This document shows, in pieces, positions 37,201-45,603 of a DNA stretch of 64,000 nt. The stretch spans positions 9,745,724 through 9,809,723 of the forward strand of contig OU744736.1 of the NCBI GenBank assembly GCA_916613615.1, in the 5' to 3' direction. A program made the position numbers and the translations under genes. The first letter of the stretch is position 1. Each line of letters begins with the position of its first letter. The notes under the pieces are model-generated. The model searched no databases. It saw nothing but the letters and a program-made list of their open reading frames with translations, and was not told the origin of the DNA. Origin of the DNA: Steromphala cineraria (taxonomy: Eukaryota; Mollusca; Gastropoda; Trochida; Trochidae).

Positions 37201-40200
37201 GACCCCCGCGCCCTGGCGACCGACGCCTTCGCGATAGACTGGACCGGCAAGGTTCTGTGGGCGTTCCCACCAGTTCCCTTGATCCCCAGAGTTCTGTCGC
37301 AGTTGGCCGACCAGCCTGCACAGTTACTGGTGCTGCTGGCGCCGCTTTGGACGGCCCAGACGTGGTTTCTGTTGGTCCTCAGGTTTCTTGTACGGCCTCC
37401 TGTACTGTTACCCTGTCGACCGGGTCTGCTGACGCAGGAAGGGGCGCCACACCCGAATCCCAACATTCAGTGGGTGGCTTGGCCTCTGTCAGGAGTCGCC
37501 TCCAGGAGAGCGGAATTCCTGCACGAGTTGCAGATACAATTCTGGCTTCGAGGAGGGATTCCACGAACGTTCAGTACGAGGATAGATGGGCCTGCTATGC
37601 GCGCTGGCGTGCAAGTAGAGGGCTACTCGATCCCTTTTCTGCGGGTCTGATCCCGGTGCTTGAGTTTTTGCAGTCCAGGCTTGATGACAGCCTGGCTGCC
37701 TCGACCGTCCGAGGCTACTCGACGGCTATCTCAGCATTTCACATTCCTGTGGACGGCACCGTTCTCAGTAGCAATCCCATGGTCCAGCGTTTCCTAGCGG
37801 GTGTGGACAGGATCCGCCCGCCTTTGCGGCGGGTCAGCCCGACTTGGGATCTATCGTATGTACTGGATTGGTTGTCAGGTCCTATTTTTAGAGACCTGGA
37901 CAAAATATCGCTTCAGCTTCTGACATGGAAGGCAGCCTTCTTGGTGGCGGTCACGTCCGGCAGTCGGGTAGGGGATATCCACGCGATGTCTTCCGATCCC
38001 GAGCTGACTGTCTTTCATAAAGACAGAGTCAGCATTAGACTGCCGGACTCGTACCGTCCGAAGGTAGCGCATTCGTTTTACGTAACTGCGCCCATCGAAC
38101 TTCCAGCTCTGCTCCAGCCGGCTACGTCGGGAGCGAGGGCTTCGGTGCCGCATGTCTTGGACGTGCGTAGGACACTGAAAAAATATGTCCTAAGAACGAA
38201 GGATATCCGTAAAAGCAATCAGTTGTTCTGCTGCTACGGCAGGGGAAAGGCAGGTGATCCCGCCTCCAAACAGACTATTTCCAGGTGGATAGTCTCGACT
38301 ATCTGCCTGAGCTATGTCCATAAGGGTCATCAACCTCCTGAGGGTTTGAAAGCTCACTCGGTTAGGGCAGTAGCGACCTCTAAGGCTTACGCTGCGTCCC
38401 TGCCTATTGAAGAGATCTGTTCGGCCGCTTTTTTTTCATTAAACATTACCAACTTGACATGCACTCCAGCGAGCGTGCTCGGTTTGGCAAGTCGGTTCTC
38501 TCCAGTGGGCAGGGGCGTGTACCCTCTAGCTGACTGAGCTTTTCGGTATGTATGTATATAGGAGATTTTGTTGTTTCCTCAGTGCCGATTGTTTTTTAGT
38601 GTCGAAATTAGCGGGTACTTAACGTACTAACCACTAACCATTTGCACAGTTGTTTTTTTATCCCTGGCAGAAATCATCCTCGGGTGATATTCTTTGGGTT
38701 AAACGTTGCCTTTTTTAGAAGTCCCCTAGTAGCTTCTTTCAAAAAGAAGTGGGGGGGGGAGGGACGTTTGATTTTAAACTCTTACTTTTGCCGAGTTTTT
38801 ATCGGTGTAAGTCATCATTACCCAGGGGTAGCCCTCCACGGTCAATACAGTGGCAAGGTCACGTGACTTGGTGAGTGTGCTTTAATTCCTTGTGTTTTAT
38901 TTAAATTATTGCAGACAGAATTCCACTTCCGAAGATTAGTCTCTGGGAGTCTTCTTATGCAGTAAGTACCCCAAGGAGGATACCCTTCTGAAAAAGAATC
39001 GAACAAACCTGCAGAGGTTTCAGATTCTTTGAAGGGGATCCTCCTTGGGGTACGGCCACCCACCTCCCCTTATTCTGTCTGGCTTGGGTTGGATTGAAAA
39101 GAGGCAGGTTTAGAGTTATCTGCCCCTGTCGCTAAGGACGCCGCTAGGGCTAGGGCTGGATGCAGGGTGGTAACAACAGATAACAGAACACGTTTTTAAC
39201 GATGTTTTGGTATTTTTTAATTGTAAAAAATAGTCACAACCTGTCATATAGCAAAAATACAGATTTTATGCAGTAAGTACCCCAAGGAGGATCCCCTTCA
39301 AAGAATCTGAAACCTCTGCAGGTTTGTTCGAGTTGAAAAGATTGATGGATTGGTGAAGAAAAGAATGATTGAATATTCTGCTTCATCTATCGATCAATCT
39401 ATTTACAATCCATCCATCTCTTCATGGATGCTTTAAAATCTTATGTGTAAAAATATATGCATTCAAATGTGTATGTATGCATGGATGGTTGAAGGATTGA
39501 TGGATGTATGGAAAAATGGATGAATTACTGAAACTCCTTCATCCATCGATCCATCTCTCCATGGGTGCTTAAGAATCTTATGTGTAAAATGGGCATGTAT
39601 ACATGGATATGGATGTTTGAAAAGATTGATTGATAGATGGATGAATGGGTGGGGAGATGGAAGGATAAGGAGATGGATAAATTACTGAAACTTTTTTTAT
39701 CACAACTGTTCATTCCTCTGTTATTCTTGTTGTAAAACTATGACAACTGTATATGTGTGTAATTAATGGAACCAATAAAAAAAAAGAATACTATGTGTTA
39801 AAATGTATATGCGTTTAAATGTGCATGATAGAAATGAAAGGTTGAATGATTGGGTGGAGAGATGCCTGGCTGAAGAGGTTGATGAATGATTGAATCCTCC
39901 TCATTCATCAATCAGTCTCTTTACAAATCCACGGATGAGGGAATGGACAGATGAAGAAATGGATTGAGTAATATGAAGATTGAAAATATGAAGATCGATG
40001 TATGTATTGATGGATTATAGATGATGGATGAAGAAAATAATGGATATATATTGAGGAAGGGATTGATTTATGTATGGATAGATTGATTGATGAAGAGGTA
40101 GACGGAAAAATGAAGAGATTTATTGATGAATTGTTGTATTGATGTATAGATGCATGCATGATGAGTTGGATTTAATAAAAAGGGTCATGTAGATTCATGT

Positions 40201-43200
40201 ATTTATGTATGGACAGATAGATGGATAGATTGATTTATGTATGGATGGATAGATGTATTGATTGATTTATACATGGATGGATTGATGAATAGATTTATTT
40301 ATGTATGGATGGATAGATGAATAGATTGATTTATATATGGATGGATAGATGAATAGATTGATTTATGTATGGATGGATAGATGTATTGATTGATTTATAT
40401 ATGGATGGATAGATGTATGGATTGATTTATATATGGATGGATTGATGAATAGATTTATTTATGTATGGATGGATAGATGAATAGATTGATTTATATATGG
40501 ATGGATTGATGAATAGATTTATTTATGTATGGATGGATAGATGAATAGATTGATTTATGTATTGATGGATAGATGGATAGATTGATTTATGTATGGATGG
40601 ATAGATGTATGGATTGATTTATGTATGGATGGATAGATGTATGGATTGATTTATATATGGATAGATGCATGGATTGATTTATATATGGATGGATTGATGT
40701 ATGGATTGATTTATATATGGATGAATGATAGATGAAGAGATGGAAGGATAGGTATGGAGATTGATGTATGAATGGATGGTTTATCTATGGATGGATAGAT
40801 GAATAGATTTATTTATGTATGGATGGATAGATGAATAGATTGATTTATATATGGATGGATTGATGAATAGATTTATTTATGTATGGATGGATAGATGAAT
40901 AGATTGATTTATGTATTGATGGATAGATGGATAGATTGATTTATGTATGGATGGATAGATGCATGGATTGATTTATGTATGGATGGATAGATGTATGGAT
41001 TGATTTATATATGGATGAATGATAGATGAAGAGATGGAAGGATAGGTATGGAGATTGATGTATGAATGGATGGTTTATCTATGGATGGATAGATGAATAG
41101 ATTGATTTATGTATGGATGGAAGATGAATAAATTGATTTATGTATGGATGGATAGATGTATGGATTGATTTATATATGGATGGATAGATGAATAGATTGA
41201 TTTATGTATGGATGGATAAATGAATAGATTGATTTATGTATGGATGGATAGATGAATAGATTGATTTATGTATGGATGGATAGATGTATGGATTGATTTA
41301 TTTATGGATGGATAGATGAATAGATTGATTTATGTATGGATGGATAGATGAATAGATTGATTTAAGTATGGATGGATAAATGAATAGATTGATTTATGTA
41401 TGGATGGATAGATGAATAGATTGATTTATGTATGGATGGATAGATGAATAGATTGATTTATGTATTGATGGATAGATGGATAGATTGATTTATGTATGGA
41501 TTGATAGATGAATAGATTGATTTATGTATGGATTGATAGATGGATAGATTGATTTATATACACAAAGAACTTAATTAAGCACCCCCCACTTTTTCAAACA
41601 GAAAAACACTGTTGTTAATAAACAAAACGAATATACAATCAAACAATAAGGATTTTTAAATATAACGATCATTTAGCATTGTGGAAACAAAAACTTCATT
41701 CGGTTTATGATTCTCTGTCGCTGAATAACTGGTTTTACAAAAACTTGGTATTTCTTAGTCAAAATACAAGTTACCTTAAAATTGAAAATAAAAGTCAATA
41801 TCTTTTGCTGCAATGTGATTATTATCATTCTCTTGAGTGAATTGGTGACTTTTTAGTAAATAACCTCTTAGCCAAAGTCAATCGTTAAAGCAGTCTGAAC
41901 CTTCAAAATCAGAAAATTATCAAAAATCGAATTTAAAGAAAACTGCACAAAGACATTAATTGGCCACAGTCAAAGACAATTGCTTATCTAAAGGAAGAAG
42001 AAGTGTTTGATCAACAAGTTCAACCCAAGGAATCTCAAATTTACTCACAGATGTTAAGATTATAGGCATTTTATCAATTTTTGATGAAAAAAGTACTGAA
42101 AATTCAATGTCTTGCAAGCCTCTCATCATGCATGATAAAAGGGAATTTTTTGTATAAATGTTAACTAGGGATCAAAATTGTTATTTTTGATTCATAACAT
42201 CCAAAGTTTAATGTGTAGTTTTCCCCCTATGACAATAGTTATATTTGGCCAAATTTCAGTAGTCTGACAGTTTTTCTCATATTTTCGTTATTTTTGCACA
42301 TAAGCGATTTTTAGTTCAATTAAAAAATCAATAAAAAAGCAATTGTTATATTTGGAGTGGTCAATACATCAAATTAATCCAAATAGTCCAAGAGCACCAA
42401 CATTAATTTTACAAAATAGGGGGGTGCTTAATTAAGTTCTTTGTGTATATATGGATGGATAGATGAATAGATTGATTTATGTATTGATGGATAGATGAAT
42501 AGATTGATTTATGTATGGATTGATAGATGGATAGATTGATTTATGTATGGATGGATAGATGAATAGATTGATTTATGTATGGATTGATAGATGGATAGAT
42601 TGATTTAAGTATGGATGGATAGATGAATAGATTGATTTATGTATGGATTGATAGATGGATAGATTGATTTAAGTATGGATGGATAGATGAATAGATTGAT
42701 TTATGTATTGATGGATAGATGAATAGATTGATTTATGTATGGATTGATAGATGGATAGATTGATTTATGTATGGATGGATAGATGAATAGATTGATTTAT
42801 GTATGGATTGATAGATGGATAGATTGATTTATGTATGGATGGATAGATGAATAGATTGATTTATGTATGGATTGATAGATGGATAGATTGATTTAAGTAT
42901 GGATGGATAGATGAATAGATTGATTTATGTATGGATGGATAGATGAATAGATTGATTTATGTATGGATGGATAGATGAATAGATTGATTTATGTATGGAT
43001 GGATAGATGTATGGATTGATTTATATATGGATGAATGATAGATGAAGAGATGGAAGGATAGGCATGGAGATTGATGTATGAATGGATGATTTATTTATGG
43101 ATGGATGAATAGGAGCAATTCATGCAATGGAACATTCAATGAATGGCAATAAAACTACTTTTCCAGATATGGCGTTACACGATTCTCCGAGTACTTTCGA

Positions 43201-43236
43201 CGACGGGATGAGTTCTTGTCTCTAGAGGAACCTTGA
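25119..43236 (+). CDS. ETNK: ethanolamine kinase (8 exons, 359 aa)
   Basis: Cytosolic kinase that phosphorylates ethanolamine with ATP, the first step of CDP-ethanolamine (phosphatidylethanolamine) synthesis. Exons: 25119-25238, 27522-27787, 30666-30821, 31666-31814, 32319-32402, 33383-33543, 33930-34003, 43167-43236; all GT-AG and phase-consistent, total 1,080 nt. Motifs: the nucleotide-loop-like LFTEGITNVLAGCY (residues 41-54), VRIFGAKTELIIDRE, GCAPPLYCTFNNG, the Brenner/catalytic HNDLLLQNIVYD (His216, Asp218, Asn223), the metal-binding IDYEYA (Asp237), FDIGNHYNEYAG, YPDRDYQLSWIRVYLEEY, and SHMFWGLWALIQAEHSQIDF. It resembles ETNK1/2 and Drosophila easily shocked more than choline kinase. 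Human proteins run about 385-450 aa, mainly through longer N-termini, so this is complete. The 9.2-kb last intron is packed with repeats and isolates the final 23 codons. Confidence 0.95.
25239..27521 (+). other. ETNK intron 1
   Basis: 2.3 kb, AT-rich. It contains a composite tRNA-SINE region at 26,292-26,720. Acceptor TGTATTGCAG. Confidence 0.8.
26292..26720 (+). mobile_element. composite tRNA-derived SINE
   Basis: GGATAGCGCAGTGGTTAG at 26,298 is a tRNA-like A box. A second head (GGTAGCTCAGTGGTGAAATA) starts near 26,475, suggesting one SINE beside or inside another. The tail GGCTTTCTCCCAGCAATAAT followed by TGAAATATTCTTGAAAGCAA matches the SINEs at 45,604 and 51,924. The B box is decayed, so it is old. 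Confidence 0.7.
27522..27787 (+). CDS. ETNK: ETNK exon 2
   Basis: Encodes the N-lobe: phosphate-binding loop region FTEGITN, the strand VLVRIFG and hinge residues CTFNNGMAYGFVKG. Donor ACA|GTAGGT, phase 2. Confidence 0.95.
27773..28850 (+). repeat. tandem duplication across exon 2 donor and intron 2 start
   Basis: The block starting just inside exon 2 (GTAGGTTGCACTAC at 27,788) recurs at 28,584. Matching anchors follow in both copies: GGTGATTT-CATCAGGGGTAT, ACCCT-CC-CCAACCT, TATCTCTCACATA and GAATAGGAAACTC. Unit length is about 275 bp; the first copy is lengthened by a 515-bp MITE. The second copy retains a GTAGGT donor-like site. Confidence 0.75.
27882..28412. mobile_element. 515-bp hAT-like MITE with 8-bp TSD
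   Basis: The element at 27890-28404 begins TAGGGGTG and ends CACCCCTA, flanked by exact CAGGTAAA copies at 27882-27889 and 28405-28412. Eight-bp duplications with such termini are typical of hAT elements. The interior is rich in CTATCGATAG / ATTGCGATAGCGATAG palindromic motifs and has no transposase frame. Confidence 0.85.
28851..30665 (+). other. remainder of ETNK intron 2
   Basis: AT-rich; small open frames near 29,340-29,600 have no domain or splice context. Nothing recognised. Confidence 0.6.
30666..30821 (+). CDS. ETNK: ETNK exon 3
   Basis: Encodes LIAKEMAKLHSLRKKDQ and the linker helix LKTFLDLVPEKFDDEEKQRK that joins the kinase lobes. Acceptor TTTTACAG, donor GTGAGT. Confidence 0.93.
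30822..31665 (+). other. ETNK intron 3
   Basis: 0.84 kb AT-rich intron; no element recognised. Confidence 0.8.
31666..31814 (+). CDS. ETNK: ETNK exon 4 (catalytic loop)
   Basis: Carries HNDLLLQNIVYD, the Brenner-type catalytic loop with the presumed base Asp218 and Asn223. Acceptor CATTTTAG, donor GTGAGT. Confidence 0.95.
32170..32219 (+). repeat. GAGTGACT microsatellite capped by inverted ends
   Basis: About four 8-bp GAGTGACT units lie between GTTATCAGTCACT and AGTGACTGATAAC. The ends are reverse complements, so the tract can fold into a hairpin. Lies in ETNK intron 4. Confidence 0.75.
32319..32402 (+). CDS. ETNK: ETNK exon 5 (metal-binding loop)
   Basis: Encodes IGFIDYEYAFYNLQGFDIGN, holding the DFG-equivalent Asp237 and the choline/ethanolamine-kinase signature FDIGNHYNEYAG. 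Confidence 0.95.
32495..32955 (+). mobile_element. interspersed repeat, copy B
   Basis: Plus-strand relative of the block at 11,275-11,755 (inverted there). Shared landmarks are AACGGCAGCCGACATAA, CGCAATTACGGTAGTT, TACTGTGCTT and TTCATCCTGAACCGC. Located in ETNK intron 5 with no visible frame. Confidence 0.7.
33383..33543 (+). CDS. ETNK: ETNK exon 6
   Basis: Encodes the C-lobe YPDRDYQLSWIRVYLEEYHK and DVERLYVQVCKCSL. Donor TTG|GTGAGT, phase 0. Confidence 0.95.
33930..34003 (+). CDS. ETNK: ETNK exon 7
   Basis: Encodes ASHMFWGLWALIQAEHSQID followed by FDYVG; ends with two nucleotides (GG) of a Gly codon. Donor GG|GTGAGT. Confidence 0.95.
34075..34273 (+). repeat. degenerate GATG-type tandem array, left part
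   Basis: Shares phrases with 39,332-39,700: CTTCATCTATCGATCAA, CCATCTCTCCAT, GAATCTTATGTGT and GCATGTATACAT. Units are about 165-190 bp. The DIRS element interrupts this array. Confidence 0.7.
34288..34492 (+). repeat. DIRS left inverted terminal repeat
   Basis: About 205 bp from GGTATCCTCCTTGGGGTACT to CCTGCCTCTTTTCAATC. It matches the reverse complement of the right repeat with about three differences (TATC/TACC, an extra C after GGGG, and TATCC/GATCC near the outer end). Confidence 0.92.
34493..35094 (+). other. DIRS 5' untranslated leader
   Basis: Non-coding leader between the left repeat and ORF1. Probably includes the element's promoter; no motif assigned. Confidence 0.6.
35095..35721 (+). 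CDS. DIRS ORF1, gag-like zinc-finger protein
   Basis: 208 codons. The N-terminus has a cysteine pattern C-x2-C-x12-C-x2-C (CANCGNRIPETDGHDLCIIC), followed by a CSSC motif, as in the first ORF of many animal DIRS elements. The middle is basic and Ser/Pro-rich, and the C-terminus is a Gly/Ser/Thr-rich linker. The frame is intact. Its stop overlaps the next ATG (TGAGGG at about 35,718), so the second frame starts by overlap. Role inferred: nucleoprotein formation. Confidence 0.75.
   Translation: MQSFKKCANCGNRIPETDGHDLCIICLAVDDHDDSACSSCSGFSVRTKKRRGLDLAFFKRLHAAGEDVRNATPPSKQKKQRQVISPPIPSGSQSSDSDAGVRMVSARDKNATPLTPTDINALIKGQMKGMLGELMQEVRKVIHASLPPSSPDALTPGTSGTVDVVGSGAGSGMGPGGAQGTISRKHRKAGAPSATIIRPTSPTPGTSG
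35718..36227 (+). CDS. DIRS second frame, gag-like C-terminal region
   Basis: 169 codons in a new frame, Ser/Asp-rich, then a helical conserved part (INTALWEIRGKIAKAFPQTAV, then FRLTGGAFASR) ending at TAG. The same frame continues after the stop into the RT remnant at 36,240, so this is probably the N-terminal part of one long polyprotein now interrupted. Confidence 0.6.
   Translation: MRDTVGDPKSLAPGASAQGTAPGLGARPPVVEQDGSAASAFRIPLLPPGLTAGAHDDSESDSDSTLLSDRSKSDMEVESDAGSDAVDLSINTALWEIRGKIAKAFPQTAVPQQEADSSEFRLTGGAFASRKSPQVRLRIIDHVKDDSITPLLLGTRKRFDLPELDKRYP
36228..37650 (+). pseudogene. DIRS reverse transcriptase/RNase H, deleted and broken
   Basis: Only the tail of RT survives (LGWIVNLKKSDLEPSQDLVF, then LGARF), joined to upstream sequence by a deletion that removed the fingers and catalytic palm. 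In-frame stops lie at about 36,225 and 36,534, and a further stop near 36,859. A frameshift falls in or near a G-run around 36,742. RNase H features remain in pieces: TDASLSGWGG, LELRAVRKVF, EMDNQTALTYI and VRVDALSRR. Not functional as read. Confidence 0.85.
37410..38537 (+). pseudogene. DIRS tyrosine recombinase, frameshifted before catalytic Tyr
   Basis: The reading frame overlaps RNase H and encodes an N-terminal SAM-like core-binding part (LQESGIPARVADTILASRRD, then YEDRWACYARW) and a catalytic domain. The first catalytic Arg is in TSGSRVGDIHAM, the HxxR motif in AHSVRAVATS. The tail motif with the nucleophilic Tyr (codon at 38,447-38,449) lies in the -1 frame, separated from the main frame by a run of eight T (38,429-38,436). 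Role in the family: integration of a circular DNA intermediate without target duplication. Either a decayed copy or a slippage-dependent one. Confidence 0.85.
38957..39053 (+). repeat. DIRS internal complementary region
   Basis: The first part is the exact complement of the element's left end (ATGCAGTAAGTACCCCAAGG, then AGGATACCCTTCTG). The second part is the complement of its right end (TCGAACAAACCTGCAGAGG, then GATCCTCCTTGGGGTAC). In DIRS elements this templates joining of the termini during circle formation. It fixes the element boundaries at about 34,274 and 39,331. Confidence 0.93.
39092..39299 (-). repeat. DIRS right inverted terminal repeat
   Basis: Reverse-complement partner of the left repeat. 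It is followed by a 32-bp unique extension (AAGAATCTGAAACCTCTGCA, then GGTTTGTTCGA) that is represented in the internal complementary region. Confidence 0.92.
39332..40194 (+). repeat. degenerate GATG-type tandem array, right part
   Basis: Continuation of the array interrupted by DIRS, with units of about 165-190 bp carrying CCATCCATCTCTTCATGG, ATCTTATGTGTAAAA and GATTGATGGAT. It becomes more irregular toward the 32-bp minisatellite. Confidence 0.7.
40195..43110 (+). repeat. 32-bp minisatellite, interrupted
   Basis: Unit GATTGATTTATGTATGGATG + GATAGATGAATA, itself built from 4-bp GATG/GATA-like words, repeated dozens of times at 40,195-41,560 and 42,446-43,110. A distinct spacer (GATGAATGATAGATGAAGAG, then ATGGAAGGATAGG) recurs at 40,721, 41,015 and 43,031, showing higher-order blocks. 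The gap is a transposon insertion. It ends 60 bp before the last ETNK exon. Confidence 0.95.
41561..42445. mobile_element. 885-bp TIR element inside minisatellite
   Basis: Perfect 27-bp terminal inverted repeats (CACAAAGAACTTAATTAAGC + ACCCCCC and its complement) bound 885 bp of non-repetitive DNA. The flanks are TATA on both sides within the array's TTTATATATGG context, so a TA-type duplication is likely but cannot be resolved. No transposase frame is seen. Likely a non-autonomous, mariner-like or other TA-targeting element. Confidence 0.88.
43167..43236 (+). CDS. ETNK: ETNK exon 8 (stop)
   Basis: After acceptor TACTTTTCCAG it completes the Gly codon from exon 7 and encodes YGVTRFSEYFRRRDEFLSLE then EP-stop. 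This matches the family ending (GYAIVRFNQYFKMK-type), so the distant splice is well supported. Confidence 0.92.
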
Positions 43237-43871
43237 AGTAGAGTCTTCACTCCCTTCATCAGCTCAATTACATGCTTACCTCCACAACTCAACTTGAGCA
43301 GTTCACTTACAGCTTATAACATTTTGTACTCATGTCTGCATTGTTACAACGATTTATTAGTTTCATAGACCATATGCTTATGTTTAAACCAGACCAAAAT
43401 ATCTCAGGACATCTCTGATGAATGTTTTTTAATGTCAGGAACTCTGAAGTCAACTCTGCAAAATATTATTTCATGGAAGTATCATATTGTTATGTTATGT
43501 GATGTGCGTGATTATCTCACTGCAGTCATCAATTTCAAGTATCTCCATAATGATGAAATTTCCAATATCATATTTAATTAAATTAAATTCAATTCTGTTA
43601 TTCTGTATAAGGGGCCTTAGGCCCAGGCTACAAAAAGTGCAACACATGATTTGGTGAGGATATACAAAATACAATATAATTGCATGAGAGCATAAAGAGT
43701 AATAGTATGTCATAAAAGTGGTAAGAGCATAAATAATGACATACATAATGTGGAATGTGATTTGCATTATATACTTCCTTTTAGGTAGAGGTTAGGAAAA
43801 CACTGTGTACCATATTGCATATAAGAGGATTATCTCCCTTTCATCAAAAGTGAATATTTAATCTATAACTC

Positions 43872-43877
43872 AATAAA
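43872..43877 (+). promoter_or_regulatory. candidate ETNK poly(A) signal
   Basis: Canonical AATAAA about 640 nt after the ETNK stop; a later alternative is AAATAAAG near 44,563. Confidence 0.35.
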
Positions 43878-44520
43878 GTGATATTACATATGTTCTTGAT
43901 GTTTATCTAACATTCCAACCCTAGTGCATAGATAAGCAATCAAAAGGGAAAAATAGTTAAATATTATCCAAAAATCTTTTGAAATCTTTCTAGAATTGCT
44001 TTATTAGAGTTTCTGGTTTGACAAACTGTTGCTGAAATTATGCTGAAGATTAGATGGTGTTGTTTTACAATATGTATACATTTAAATTGAGTGGATTTTT
44101 ACATCTGCGAATATGAAAGTGTATGAAACTGTCATAAATAGCTCAGAATAGTTTCCGGTTTGCAAAAGAGCTATTGATGAGCTAAATATTTTTCAAAAAC
44201 ATTATGTATGCATATGAATTGGATGGATACTTACATCTGTATATAGCAAACAATAGCTTGCTCTAGTTTGATGAAACCAGCTGCAGTGCCTTCGGGACCA
44301 GAGGAGAGACTATTTTGAACTCTTTCCACTAGACTCCATGGGAATCATGTTTATATTTTTGCTAAACTTTTTGATGTGTGACTCCCTACATTGATCAAAT
44401 CCGGATCTGTTGTGTTATTTGGCGTACCATTCATTACTAGATAGGATGACTTTTACAGTTGATGGTAGGCTTCATTTGTTTCTTATGGTAAGTGATTGGA
44501 CCTCATCTTTTCACTTTTTG

Positions 44521-44558
44521 TTCATGTTCATGTTCATGTTCATGTTCATGTTCATGTT
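44521..44558 (+). repeat. TTCATG microsatellite
   Basis: Six uninterrupted 6-bp TTCATG units. Confidence 0.95.
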
Positions 44559-45185
44559 AACAAAATAAAGCAAGGAAATGATTTATCTTTTTGAAAGCAT
44601 CTCTAGAAATATGATATGAAGATGTTTGCTAGGCCACAAGACTATATATTCTTTATTAGACCAAGTAATCAGAGGATTGCATGTATAATCCTATAGTCTT
44701 CCTTATGATATTATTCATCATAGCTGCTCATCAGAAACCACTACATATTGTGCAATTGTTTAGAATAAAACAAGTTTCTTTTTACTTTAGAATTCTGAGT
44801 ATTTCTAAGGCATAACTGTTGGTGTTTGGGTTTTATTTCTCTCAATTAAAACCCTTGGAAAGTTACATATATGTCCTTGTACGCTGCTTTGAACAGTAAA
44901 GATTGTCTCGTATGCTCATGACATTTATAGGACACTATGGGAACAACAATGTCTCTGCATATTGTAATCAATAAATTGAAAAATGAGTAAGGGTAGAATG
45001 CATGTGTCCTTAATTTGTATTTAAAACAAATCAAGCAGCATTCTTAGTTTCAATGCTAATTAGCGGGTAAGTGATCAGCCCAGTGATCAACGCTCTCTTG
45101 TCAACATAATGCATAACAAACTGAGTTTTTATTTGTCCCCAAATACTGTCATTTTTTAGCTACAAGACCTCCTTTAGCAACTCCT

Positions 45186-45240
45186 GCGGCTAATGAAATA
45201 TTGCCCAAATGGTGTTAAGCATTAACTCACAATCTCACTC
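45186..45240 (+). repeat. SINE-tail-like fragment
   Basis: GGCTAATGAAATATTGCCCA followed by a GGTGTTAAGCATTAACTCA stretch matches the fragments at 2,228 and 50,265. Confidence 0.45.
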
Positions 45241-45250
45241 CTTTAGCAAG

Positions 45251-45585
45251 TACTGTATTCGTCCTATTAAGCGCCCCGGGCGCTTAGCTTTAAAAAATCA
45301 AAAGGGGGCGCTTATTAGGATACCCCAGTAAGGGGGGCGCTTATTAGGAATAAGTTATAGACAAGCTAAACTAGCACTTGTCGGGATTCTGAACGAGAAT
45401 GAAAGTAGATCGATCGTTGAAATTCAGTGCAACTACACATTCACAGGCCCGGATAAATAAAAACTATTGGAAAAGCAGTAGAGTTAGGCCATTTTACGTA
45501 TGAAGGGGGGGGCGCTCTGTTATATGGAAATTTGTAATAGGGGGCGCTTATTAGGGAGGGGGCGCTTAATAGGTCGAATACGGTA
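45251..45585. mobile_element. 335-bp MITE with GCGCTTA boxes
   Basis: The left end TACTGTATTCGTCCTATTAA and the complement of the right end (TACCGTATTCGACCTATTAA) match at 18 of 20 positions and continue into GCGCCCC. The interior repeats GGGGGCGCTTATTAGG several times. Same architecture as the MITE at 23,786: CCGTATT-type termini plus repeated sub-terminal boxes. Confidence 0.75.
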
Positions 45586-45603
45586 AGTGACTTTTATCAA
45601 ATT

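Larger units (their letters stand above)
34274..39331 (+). mobile_element. DIRS-like tyrosine-recombinase retrotransposon (RT-deleted)
   Basis: A 5,058-bp insertion with DIRS anatomy: inverted terminal repeats (34,288-34,492 and 39,092-39,299), an internal complementary region at 38,957-39,053 matching both extreme ends, and no target-site duplication. Flanking array sequence reads across the insertion in register with other units (GCATGTATACAT...GTTGAAAAGATTG). Internal order: zinc-finger gag-like ORF, a second gag-like frame, the remains of RT plus RNase H, then a tyrosine recombinase. The RT core including the catalytic Y-x-D-D is deleted, stops and frameshifts break RNase H, and the recombinase has a frameshift before its catalytic Tyr. 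It is notably GC-rich against the host intron. It needs help in trans. Confidence 0.93.
43237..45185 (+). other. ETNK 3' UTR and downstream intergenic
   Basis: No coding signal recognised. A candidate poly(A) signal lies at 43,872-43,877. The remainder is AT-rich and apparently unique. Confidence 0.5.

Noticed and set aside
36801..37409. N-terminal extension of the DIRS recombinase frame
   Set aside because: The frame is open, but this stretch overlaps RNase H coding sequence; recombinase-like residues begin only near 37,479.
40195..43110. CRISPR-like regular array
   Set aside because: Head-to-tail 32-bp minisatellite without unique spacers, in a eukaryotic intron.
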